Source: Gordius sp. MW1 (taxonomy: Eukaryota; Nematomorpha; Gordioida; Gordea; Gordiidae). Taken from it: a stretch of 64,000 bases of DNA. The notes beneath the pieces were generated by a model. That model worked only from the letters and a program-made list of their open reading frames with translations, had not been told where the DNA came from and made no database searches. Below are positions 26,301 through 35,367 of the stretch, piece by piece. A program made the position numbers and the translations under genes. The stretch's first letter is position 1. Every line of letters starts with the position of its first letter. The stretch covers positions 15,819,001 through 15,883,000 of the forward strand of contig OZ038530.1 of assembly GCA_964036665.1 (NCBI GenBank). The letters run 5' to 3'.

Positions 26301-28856
26301 TGTAAACTGCAAAAAACTTACTGGGAATTAAATTAAAATTGTTGTACCTAAATAAATAAAATGAAGCAAAAATTTCCAATTAATAACGCTGTAAAAGATA
26401 GAGAAATATTTTGGTGTAAAAATGGGTAAATTAATTCATTTCTCGGGCCTTCAATAAGGCTAACAAAAACATTAGGTACAGCGAGCATTATTTTTCAACT
26501 AAAAGAATCATATAAAAGTAAGTTTATGGTTGATTCAAAAAGGTAGAGTTTGATTTTAGCTAGGATTTGGATTAGAGAGGGCGTAAAACATAATAATGGG
26601 AATAATGAATTTTTAAAATTTATAGGGATGATAGTAATGGAATCAGAGATCAAATAAGCACGGCTTGCCGCCAGGCCCATGGGCCACGCCGGGTAACTGC
26701 CGCAAATTTAAACGTTCGGGCGGGCCCGAGCGGACACCATCACAAGATTCGGCAATTCAAGTTCAATGATATTTTTTAAAAATATACTATTTACCTTTTA
26801 ATTTGATTTCATGATTTATAAGAGATTTCTTCACAAGGGCATGAGAGCCCTCCAATGCTCCTGCGAATAAATCACTTAAAATATTCTTTAAGAGGCAAAA
26901 TCTTTCTAATCTGATTTTATGATATTTGTCAATCCTAGTTCTTATACAAATATATTGGAAATTTAAATTAAAAAAATATAACAATTTTACTGCTAAAAAT
27001 TTAAAAAACATCATTCCGGGCGGGGCAGTTCTAATAGTTGGGGCATGGCCGGACGGGCACTTAAAAAGGTTTGGGCGGGTAGTCTAGGTGTAGAATAGGA
27101 CGGGGCCGGGCTCGGGCGGAAAAATTTTACCAAATCTGATCTCTGATTGGAATACATCATTTTTTAAAATCGAGGAGGGGGGGAGCTGCCCTATCCGATT
27201 TCTCGATTTTAAGGTAGTTTAGAAATTACCAATGGGGGTTGTGTTAAATTTCCCAAAAATGCAAAAAATTAAGAAAGAATGCAAAATCAAGGTATCATCG
27301 ATAGTTTTAATTGAAATCATGTCATTTAAAAATGAGTAATGATTAAAAAATATTACCAAAAAAAGCTGTTTGGGCGATGTTGTATTCGAATTGGTCGGGG
27401 GAACTGAAACATGTGATGGGTACTTCTGTGTAAGAAAAGAAACTCAAGTCCTCCTGGCACACCCTCACTATTCGGGTTTGGAATGTTTTATCAGGAGAAT
27501 TATTGATGGAATTATTCTAGATGATAATTTAATAACAAAATTTTGTCATAACTTAGATAGAATGGGTTAACATATAGTATATGAATAACTTTAAATTTTT
27601 ATATCAACAGTTTATTACAAACCCAACATTCATAATAAGAAATATTAGTCAAGACAATTGCTTCACTAATTTTAAGTAACCCTTGCCAAACTAGAAATTA
27701 TCTTTAATAACAAAAATCTATGGAGTATTTTACCCAATTAAGCCTGACTACAAAAGGATAAAAATTTATTAGAAATTTTAGGGGATTATTTTACTGAGCT
27801 TAAAACAACAGCTAAGTTTGGCAAAAATTCAAATAAAGCCTCATTATAGAGCTAAAAATCTTCTAAAGATATTATGAAGGCAAAAATACACAAATTCCAC
27901 TAGATAAAATATTTAGTAAAAAGAATACCAAATTATACTATTATTTAATGATAAAATAGGCTAAAATTTGTGAACTACATTTAACACTACAATGTAAAAA
28001 CATATTATAAAAGCTCTTAAATTACTTGTAATGTTAAAAAGTAACTAAATCCTTGATAATCAAACCCGTATAAATATTTGATTAGAATATTTCTTTGATA
28101 ATGTGGTGCTACATTAATTCCAGTAAAAGACACACCATCATCATATGTATATGCAAAATCAAATTGTGACTTTTTTAAAGTATTAAAAGTTTGACTAGTG
28201 TATTGAGAATATTTAAAAGCTTCTCGTCTGCTTGATAAAGAAAGAGGTGAAAAATTGTTTGGTCTATCAGGATCATATGTGTAGCCAACATAGAGGACTT
28301 GAGAATTTTTAACAGGAGATAAAATTGAGGGCCCTGGAGCAAAAAATGCATAGGAACTTTTATTGGATGAAAAAATATTTTCAGGCTTTGAATCTAAAAA
28401 GATGTGATCATTTAAATCTGATAAACTATGTATTGAACATTTCAACCCTAATCCTCTGTAGTATTTTATTCCACATGCTAAGAGATATCCACCATTATTG
28501 TAGGATATAATTAAAAAATTTATTTTTTCTTCATTGTTTTGTTTAAATTTAAGTAAAGAGGATGCATCAATTTTTTGATTGTTTAAATTTTGTTGACTTG
28601 AATAATCAAAATCTTGATATTTTTGTGTTAAATTTAAATATTGTTTTGATTGGTCTAATACTGTTTTTATATAATCATATTTTATATAGAAGATTTTTCC
28701 TGATCCCCCTCCTCCAATAAAAATGTCACCATGGAACTTGTTAACATCAATTTTAAAAAGTTCTACATCTAACGTTATATATTTATAACATTCATATGGG
28801 CAAATAATGGTTATAAATACAGGAATAAAAAATATACAAGGTAAAAAGGCATTCAT
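9803..28856 (-). CDS. MET/RON-family receptor tyrosine kinase (complete, 20 exons)
   Basis: A single-pass receptor that should phosphorylate itself and recruit signalling adaptors when its extracellular Sema/PSI/IPT part binds a ligand. Exons: 28856-28026, 27516-27357, 25932-25685, 24234-24043, 23355-23176, 22673-22494, 21948-21809, 21264-21123, 20784-20645, 18881-18660, 18260-17858, 17474-17294, 16534-16199, 15155-15039, 14342-14099, 13727-13630, 12897-12603, 11651-11489, 10752-10616, 10133-9803. All junctions are GT-AG and all phases close, giving 4740 nt (1579 residues). Order: signal peptide 1-21, Sema to about 540, PSI about 544-590, IPT repeats about 598-1006, helix 1088-1111, kinase about 1225-1500, tail. 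MET-family marks are [23 protein letters not shown] and [12 protein letters not shown]. Human MET has about 1390 residues, so this one is longer, mainly outside the kinase. Weakest donors: 21123, 17294 and 15039. Orthology to MET versus RON is not resolved. Confidence 0.9.
15274..15460. mobile_element. MITE, GTTGTAAAAA/GGTCGAC family, copy 1
   Basis: Inverted ends: GTTGTAAAAATGGCTAGG with GGTCGAC inside at the left, and CCTAGCCGTCTTTACAAC at the right. About 190 bp, no coding capacity, lying in a receptor intron. Other copies are near 16021, 21385, 36990, 38838 and 40544, so this is a locally abundant family. Confidence 0.7.
16021..16165. mobile_element. MITE, GTTGTAAAAA/GGTCGAC family, copy 2
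   Basis: GGCTGGGTTTTGTTTGGTCG at the left and TCGACCAAAC followed by CAGCTGTTTTTACAAC at the right. It sits about 35 bp from the donor of the receptor's transmembrane exon, so it lies at the very start of that intron. Confidence 0.7.
16199..16534 (-). other. Transmembrane exon of the MET-like receptor
   Basis: This exon carries the membrane-proximal stalk, one hydrophobic helix (about residues 1088-1111, [20 protein letters not shown] and onward) and a basic stop-transfer TKRRRARR. The stalk contains a dibasic run, [14 protein letters not shown]. The donor GTAAGT at 16198 is strong. The acceptor at 16535 lies inside a short repeat also present at five other places in the window, so the first codons (FLDLEE) seem to be repeat-derived; see findings. 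Confidence 0.8.
16512..16641 (-). mobile_element. MITE, GGGCGTAGCC family, truncated copy overlapping a coding exon
   Basis: Matches the family seen at 26156-26290 and 35569-35735: CCTCTAAATCCAAAAATC, then AATTATGGCTTAA, ATTATCATTTTG, and CTGGCTACGC at the right end. The left terminus is missing. The remaining left part runs into the receptor's transmembrane exon and includes its splice acceptor. Confidence 0.7.
18912..19066 (+). mobile_element. MITE, GGGCGTAGCC family, copy in receptor intron
   Basis: The inverse orientation of the family: AGCCAGAATCGGATCTAAAG, GGGGGGCAATAATAATTTAG and a right end CCCCCTGGCTAAGCCCC. It begins about 30 bp upstream of the acceptor of the IPT exon 18881-18660. 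The open frame running into it from that exon is not coding. Confidence 0.65.
19367..19600 (-). repeat. Dispersed interspersed repeat (copy 2)
   Basis: Second copy of the repeat at 5505-5715, sharing AAGTCCACAGCCATTA, TATAAGTTTCCACGGCAATT and the terminal CATAAATTGCATAGC. It lies within a receptor intron. Confidence 0.6.
19736..20040 (+). pseudogene. 3' end of a non-LTR retrotransposon ORF2, copy 1
   Basis: The plus strand reads [14 protein letters not shown] followed by [12 protein letters not shown] and then, after a stop, [11 protein letters not shown]. This is the conserved C-terminal tail of many non-LTR reverse transcriptase polyproteins. It is 5'-truncated and broken, and ends in ACTGATAAAGAATAAGAG. 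Related fragments lie at 44093-44400 and 49130-49235 with the same 3' text and orientation, all antisense to the host gene. Confidence 0.7.
21385..21542. mobile_element. MITE, GGTCGAC family, diverged copy
   Basis: Contains GGGTCGACTTTGGTCAG, the internal AGACCAACTTTGTCTGTTTATG and the end GACTCAGCCGTTTTTAAAAC. It matches the family at 15274 and 36990 but is more eroded. It lies in the intron between two IPT exons. Confidence 0.5.
22494..22673 (-). other. PSI domain exon of the MET-like receptor
   Basis: One 60-codon exon completes the Sema domain and encodes the cysteine-rich PSI domain: [18 protein letters not shown], then further cysteines in SCTAKSEC and SHC. The spacing and the CGWC signature match PSI domains of MET, RON, plexins and semaphorins. 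Acceptor GGGACAG and donor AAA/GTAGCT are both in phase 0. Confidence 0.9.
24368..24538 (+). mobile_element. MITE, GGGCGTAGCC family, copy with both ends
   Basis: Left end CATAGGCGTAGCCAGCATTG and right end CCCCGGCTATGCCCATG form inverted termini around GTCAATAATGATTTAGGGAA and GCAACCGCCCCTCC. About 170 bp, non-coding, in a receptor intron. Confidence 0.7.
25978..26131 (-). repeat. Tandem repeat of about 42 bp built on CGGGTCGGGT
   Basis: About three units of TTTTAAAATGCTTTCGGG followed by TCGGGTCGGGTTGA. The same phrase, on the opposite strand (ACCCGACCCGAAAGCGTTTT), forms an array at 55036-55205. It creates an open frame that runs into the Sema exon 25932-25685 but is intronic. Confidence 0.7.
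26156..26290 (-). mobile_element. MITE, GGGCGTAGCC family, nearly intact copy
   Basis: Left end CATGGGCGTAGTC, then CCCCTCTAAATCCAAAAATC, ATCATTTTGCCCCTCCC and TAATTCCAATGCTGG, right end GGCTACGCCCATG. It is the best reference within the window for the copy that overlaps the transmembrane exon. Confidence 0.75.
26640..27135. mobile_element. Transposon-like element with GC-rich ends
   Basis: Outer inverted phrases AATCAGAGATCA (left) and GATCTCTGATT (right) enclose GC-rich subterminal blocks (CCCATGGGCCACGCCGGG, GGGCGGGCCCGAGCGG on the left; GGACGGGGCCGGGCTCGGGC on the right) and an AT-rich core. The left subterminal block resembles 7680-7720. No coding capacity. Confidence 0.45.
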
Positions 28857-29821
28857 AAATTCAGGTGCACACTTTCAAAAATTAGCCTATATGTATTTAT
28901 TATAAAAATTTATGAATTTGATAAAACAGCTGATTTAATTCCAAATGCCTTACATCCGTCGAAAACATGCAGTGGAACTTGTGAGAACGACATACTAAAC
29001 AGAATATAAATAGCCTTTTCCATCCTTTAGAAACTAATGGGAACCTACCCATAACATTAGTTTATGGTTACACTAACCTTTCTTATTTGAATATACTTAC
29101 TTGGAATTATATCTTTACCTAGGAAAGAAATTGACCTTCTAGGTAATTTGAATAAAGCAACTCGCTCATCGGTTACCTAGGCAAAAACTTAACCTTTATT
29201 ATTTGAATATATAAACTCGATCATTGATTACTTATTCATACAATTTAACCTTTATTATTCGAGCATTCACAACCCTCACTATTCATATATCTTAACCTTA
29301 TTATTTCACCGCGATACTATATAAACAAGATGTTTTTTAACTAAATATTATTCATTTCGAATCATTTTTATTTTGGGTTATAAATAAAGCTAAAGTAGAG
29401 AACATATTTCTCTACAAGTTTAACCAATCTCTAGAAGGTAGTATGTAGGACAAAGCTTTTTTAAAACCATGGGATGATAAGTTCCCAGCTTGGTATTACC
29501 CTAGGGTAATATATCCTTGCCTTCCAATAAGATGTTGACCCACTATCTTCTGCCAAAGATTGTAAAAAACTTAAGTACGAAGATATTGCATTCTCTGAAA
29601 TTTTAACTCCATAGTAGCCTCCTGTCCTGGCACTAGCATTGACTTTTTTTAATCAGTAGGAAAAGTTCCCCCAAAGTCAGACATTCACCCAGCTTTATTT
29701 TGCGTCAAAGAATAGGCATTTTAGTAGCGAAATACACATGGCTTTGGCGAATCTGATAAATAGATTTTATTTTATATAGTATTTTTTGCCGGTTTAGTGT
29801 ACAATTTATGCACATTTTTAC

Positions 29822-30364
29822 CTAATGGAAGAATTTCAATTTAAAAAAAGTAGCAAGCATATTGCTGTAGCTCGCCTTTTCCATGGCACGAGAGGTGTCC
29901 AGCGCAATTTGCCATGTCAAATTTTCTATGCCTAAAAGGCGTTCAACAATCTTTGTTTTCTTTAATCCAGCTACAAACCTATCACGGAGGCTACTTTCAA
30001 GGTTCGATCCGAATTCGCAATGGATTGCCACCCCCTTTAATCTTGCTGTAAATGCATCGATGGTTTCATCATCCATTTGGGACAACTTATTAAATTTGTA
30101 GCGTTGTACGATTGGGTTTAATTTGGGAGAATAAAAGTTTTTTAGGGCTAAACATAATTCTTCAAAAGGAAGGTTTGCAGGGTTCTGGGGGGCAATAAGG
30201 TTTGTAAGTAATTCGAAATTTTCGGTACCTATAACGGATAGAAATAAGGATTTTTTATCGCAACCGATAACATTGTGAAAATGGTTGAATTGTGACAAGT
30301 ATAAGTCAAAACTATCGGTAGGACTATATTGATGGAATTGTATATTGGAATTCGACCGCGCCAT
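29822..30364 (-). pseudogene. Retrotransposon gag remnant
   Basis: A 180-residue frame with the look of Gypsy/Metaviridae-like gag: SFDLYLSQFNHFHNVIG, KSLFLSVIGTENFELL, FEELCLALKNFYSPK, ETIDAFTARLKGVAIHCEFG and LRDRFVAGLKKTKIVERLLG are the usual conserved helices in order. The zinc knuckle and everything downstream (protease, reverse transcriptase) are missing, so it is a 3'-truncated fragment. It lies about 1 kb upstream of the receptor start codon. Confidence 0.75.
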
Positions 30365-30500
30365 ATTTTATGGCGTAATAAAATGCGTAAGAAAGGGAAA
30401 AAATCCAAGAATCCATTTATGCGATAATTTGGTAATATATAGGAAAAAGCGTGGGAATAATAATGTACTTACTTACAATAATGAATGCGAACTCAAATCA

Positions 30501-30660
30501 TGGTGAGAGTGTGGGAAAGTAACTAATTATATTATAACTAATGGTGAGAGTGTGGGAGTATTAACTAAAAAGGAAAAGCACTAATGAGTTAATTTGAGTA
30601 TGGGAAAAGGCTTAATCTGAGTATGGGAAAAGGCTTAATTTGAGTATGGGAAAAGGCGAG
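30501..30660. repeat. Short tandem repeats beside the gag remnant
   Basis: Two copies of TGGTGAGAGTGTGGGA and then three copies of GAGTATGGGAAAAGGC spaced by TTAATYT. CTCGCCTTTTCC also occurs in the adjacent gag frame at about 29874, suggesting that the repeats belong to the same retroelement. Confidence 0.55.
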
Positions 30661-30699
30661 CTACAGCACATATCATAAACGAAATATACAGCGAGGTGA

Positions 30700-32283
30700 G
30701 AGGGAGCTAAGACATACCCAAAGGAAACCCTGGTTCTTTTGACCGTCTTCAGCAAAATTATCTTAACCAAATGTAAATCTTTTCCAAGAAAATAAATAAT
30801 ATTAAACTAGTCGTCCTTTTTCCAATTAGTATTTTTTACTTTTCTTAATTATTTTAATTAATGCACATCATCCTTTACACTGCCAATACAACAAGGGCGA
30901 CATCCCCGTCATTCCACAATAAATAAAATAATCGGACAATTTTTGAAAAAGCCGGCTTTCCTAACTCACTGGTCTAAGCTATACCGACTGTAAAAGACCC
31001 GCGACATAACAATCATCCCGTGGGCTCGTGGTCTAAACGCTTGTTGGGACTTTACTACGGTAGATGTATTTGTCAAATCTATTACCTCTCCCCACCTCAT
31101 CTCTTCTAATGAGAAAGGGAGAGTGGAAAAACAAATACCTCAGCAATAGCATTTTTGTCACAGTAGTGGCCATGACCCTCGGTAATTTAAATCCCAAGAG
31201 CAGCCAATTCCTAAATATCCAAATATGTAACCTCCATAACACATGAACCCAAAGAATTCTCTTACATCAAGCAGAAAATCACCATGGGAATTGTAAAATC
31301 CAAATCCATGGCTCCTTGTCAACTCATTAGTTTAATATATTTTAACATGTATCATACACAATTATTTGAAAATAAACCTCTATCATTAAAAAAAATTAAT
31401 ATTCAATACAATAAAAAATAAAGTTAAAAGTTAACTTTTTTAAAATTTTAAGGTAAAAATAATAACCTATTTTTTAAGCCCGAATATTCGGACATTATTG
31501 AGTTTTTATCCTATTACTGTAGAATATTTTTAGTTTAAAATTTCTCGATATTAATTGCAGTGTATTTAAGTCTAAATAGGTAAACCCTATTTAACTATTT
31601 CAGCGCTATATTTACCATAAAATGTAATAACTTATGACAACTTTACTTTGCCTGATAATATAATTTACTTACTCTCAGAAATGCTTCCAGATTTTATTTA
31701 TTATAATATCTGTCTATAACCATGCTCTCACGTGGATTTAAACATTAATTACTTATTTAAGTTAAGAATTTTGGCATCCTACTCAAAAAATCATGTTACC
31801 TCTCACCTTAATTTATATTAGCATTCATTATGGGAATTTTTGATTTTTAAAATATTCAGTAACTAATTGCGTATTATTTATTACAAAAAAAACCGATTGC
31901 TTGATCAAAAAGTTTTTTAATGTCTTGCACATAATCACTTTGCACTAGTAAGTTTTATATTTTAAGTTCAAACTTTATATCGAAATGAATTAAAATAGCC
32001 TAAATCATATTTATAATTTAAATAATGATCGATTTTCGGTTATTATCAACAAAATTAAACATTAGCCACCCTTATTAATTTTTATTTAATATTCTAATAA
32101 TATGTTGACTATTAATATAAAGTAGATAAAGCTCAACTAATTTCGCTTAAAAACCCGATTACACTTTTATTCAAACATATTAAGTCAAGCGAGTTTTTAT
32201 AATTTATAACTTATAGCTAATATATAAATCTGGATTATATATGATATAATCATAATAATTGACTATTAAATTTTATAAATCAT
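30700..32283. other. Intergenic region, no gene seen
   Basis: AT-rich. The small frames around 31033-31246 on both strands overlap each other and show no family resemblance or splice context. It separates the gag remnant from the 3' end of the chitin-binding gene. Confidence 0.45.
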
Positions 32284-32929
32284 TTAAATACTGTTTTCAT
32301 CACAAGTTGTTGGATTGACATTAACCTTGAAGTCACAAATTTGTCGTTTATTATTGAACAAAGTGTTCCAGGGGCAGAGTAAAAACACCAATTTTCCGTT
32401 GTCGCATTTCGAGAATTTCACACACCCCGATGATATATCTCCTAGAATATGAAGAAAAAAAATCATACTAATTTTTAAAACATTTGAAAATTTTATAAAT
32501 CTATAGAAAATTTTTAGGATAGTAAACCTTTCATGTTTCTATTGACATCACATACCACATCGCAAGCTACATCGGTTTCCCAATTGCATATTCCTGATTT
32601 GGAATCAAATTTTGTTAATGTAGGACACATTCTGAGGACATTAGTATTGTCACATACAAAATATGATCTACAACCGTCTATTTGATTAGGATATAATCCA
32701 GGGGTTTTCTCTTTGCAAAATAAATCTGCAAGTCCGTATCCACTCGTGGGTTGAATATTTATTGGAGGAATTATAGTAGGTTTTGGTTGTAATTTTATGG
32801 GCGCCTTGCCTTTTTTAAATTTGGTTTGCAGTAATTTGAGGATTTGTTCCCTAGTTATTGGTTCGGGGTTGGTTGAAATCAGAAAGCAGAGACATAATGT
32901 TATAAGAATTAGGAGCCGATCTACAAAAC
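32284..32929 (-). CDS. Secreted protein with two chitin-binding type-2 (CBM14) domains, first exon missing
   Basis: Two exons, 32929-32528 and 32441-32284, join in phase (AAAG/GTTTAC donor, TTCTAG/GA acceptor) and end at TAA. The first begins with a hydrophobic run (RLLILITLCLCFLIST), the core of a signal peptide, whose start codon must lie in an undetected upstream exon, because the frame enters in phase 1 after a CTTAG acceptor. CBM14 domain 1 reads LFCKEKTPGLYP, GCRSYFVC, CPTLTKFD, GICNWETDVAC. Domain 2 reads GCVKFSKCDNGK, CPWNTLFNNKRQIC, VNPTTC. The six-cysteine pattern with C-P-x-x-x-x-F fits the peritrophin/obstructor class, which binds chitin in cuticle or gut lining. The short linker is rich in K, P and I. 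Confidence 0.82.
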
Positions 32930-35367
32930 CTAAGGATCGAACTTTATTAAATTCGGTTTAAAAAAATAATATTTATTATAAAGATAATTTAAAATCAAGT
33001 TAAATGTTGGCAGATTTAAAAATAGTATGAAAGTTAGGTGTGCTAATCAACAAATATAGCGGAACTTATTAAAGCAATGTTTAAATTGCTAAATTTGATT
33101 AATTTATAAACCTTCAAAAAAAATAGATTAAACTCTCTATATTTTAAAAATATTATCCATTACAAGAATATTTAGTAAATTATAAAGACATTATTAATTT
33201 TTTAATCATAAAATTATCTTTAAAAATTACTTGGCATGATGATGCGAAAAATATAAAGTCGTGAAGATCAGACTATCGAAATCACTTAATAAAGGGTCAT
33301 TTGGTACCTAATAGTTAAACTTCATCTATTTAAATTTTTTGTACAAAACAGTTTTGAACATTCAAATAGATTTTTAATCTTATTTTGTTAGTAATTTTTT
33401 TAATTATTATTTAATACAAACCAACAGCAGCTTGACAAAGGTCAATACATAATCAAATTTTTATCCAAGCACGGAAAAGTTAGCCAAAGTTTTATTTGAT
33501 AACGTAGTAAAATTTCCAAATAATAAAGGAAAGCTCTACGAAACTTTTAATACTATGACCCGAAGACGCAATTTAAATTAAACTCGAATACAAATATTAA
33601 CCTAAAGTCCCCCTCTTCAAAAACAAAATATTTGATAGATGAGAAATTTGCAAAACCCAGCAGAACAAGCAAAATAAAATTAAAGTAGAAATTGTTTTGA
33701 ACGATTTATTATCAAAAATGCGTAGGAAGGTATTGAAAAATCTATTTTAAACCCAAACCTTAATCCTATTTCAAATTTTTACATAAAACCCAATACCTTT
33801 AACCAAACCCTATTTGGTGGTTCAAGCGCCGATGCCAACAGAGTTACACAAATTTTCCAATAAAGATTTATAATATAATTATTTATGCATATCAATTGGC
33901 AAATAAATGGCTTGCAAAAGTGAAGGGAGGGAAAACTGAGTGGAATAAGAAACTAAACGCTAAGTCAAATTTGGCTTTAGTTTATAAAAAAACAACTTAT
34001 AGGTTTAAAAACAGAATTTCATCAATATTATGCACATCTTCCTAATATTTTGAGAGACGTCCTATTGTCGAAAAATCAATATTAGAGCTTTTTTCGAATC
34101 TGGTGCATTTCGTAATATGTGCATTTCGTAATAAGTAATACATATTATCAAATAAATCACTAAATCTAACCCTTGCCTATATTACATTTTGCCTAGATTA
34201 CATTAAATTTACAAAATAAACGATAATAATATTTACAAAATAAAAGATAATAATATTAGAAAACTTAACGCGGAGGGTTATAACTGCGCATGCGCATAAG
34301 CAATTCTTGCCTCTATTACGAAATGCACATATTACGATTTGCACAGAAGTGTTTTTTTTCCCGAAGATTGTTGAGCAAAGGTAAAAAACCAAGATCCTTT
34401 TATGGTCTAGAATTAGCAACTTTCAATTAAAAAATAGATTTATATTTTCAAATTTATTAAACAACATATAAAGTGCTTTGGCTCGCACTTTTATTAAATC
34501 TTATTCGATATGAACGATGATTCAATTCACAGTAAAATTCAGACCTCCAGGCTTTAGCTGTCGGGTGACTCATAAGATAATTGAATAAATTTAAGTTATC
34601 TATTTAAAGTTAAATTGTTAAAATTTTTATGTCCACTCGAAGGTTTTAAACATTATAACACAATAAATCTACAATTTTTCTGAAAACAAGTTATAATAAA
34701 ATAAAAGATAGGACGATCCCAATTGTTTTTACTTAAACTTATGATAACAAACTATATTACTATAATATTTATTCAATATCACTCAATCATTTATTTCTTA
34801 CTTTATATAATTCCATTTATTTATCAAATTAGAATATTTCGATAATGCCCAATAGAGTCCATTAGCGCGACGTATGATAATTATATTTAGCGAAAGTTAA
34901 ACGCGAAAAAACGCGAGCAAGAAATATTAATTACTTTGCGAACAAAGAAACTATTAATTCTCTAGTACGATCATCCACGCATGACCTGCCATGCCAGCGC
35001 AGCTGGCATTAGTAGTACGCGTATAATAAAGCGAGGAGAGAGAGATGGGGGGAGGAGACGTGTATGGTATACTGCACAGCAATGAGAGACTGTGTTTAAT
35101 AGACAACCACGACATTTTCTAAACATTACAAAATTTCATAGACAGCTAAACATAATTTATATAGACGATATTTATACATGCTCATACAAAATTGGTTAAA
35201 AAAATATATACATTTTTTAATACACGGTTGTTATAGCAACTATTTCATAAACTATAAACATAAATAGCGTAATAATTTATACGTAAATTAAATAAGCATA
35301 AAAGTATTATTTCTGAGATCGCGTCAAATAAATGTTTTAAAAATCATAGCGATGTAGCGTCTACGTC
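32930..35367. other. Intergenic region between the chitin-binding gene and KNL1
   Basis: The missing first exon and promoter of the chitin-binding gene should lie here, but a short exon with an ATG and phase-1 donor cannot be singled out. A local duplication (TTTACAAAATAAACGATAATAA and its neighbour) is at about 34205-34260. Nothing else was supported. Confidence 0.4.

Larger units (their letters stand above)
23176..28856 (-). other. Signal peptide and Sema domain exons of the MET-like receptor
   Basis: Five exons encode the signal peptide and the Sema beta-propeller (residues about 25-540). The first (28856-28026) begins [15 protein letters not shown], a typical signal peptide, followed by GDIFIGG and [16 protein letters not shown], the usual opening of Sema domains. 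Later exons read [56 protein letters not shown] and [13 protein letters not shown], in the normal Sema order. The phases 0/1/0/0/0 join cleanly. The introns hold a CCCGAC-type repeat and MITEs. This is the presumed ligand-binding region; nothing in the window indicates the ligand. Confidence 0.88.
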
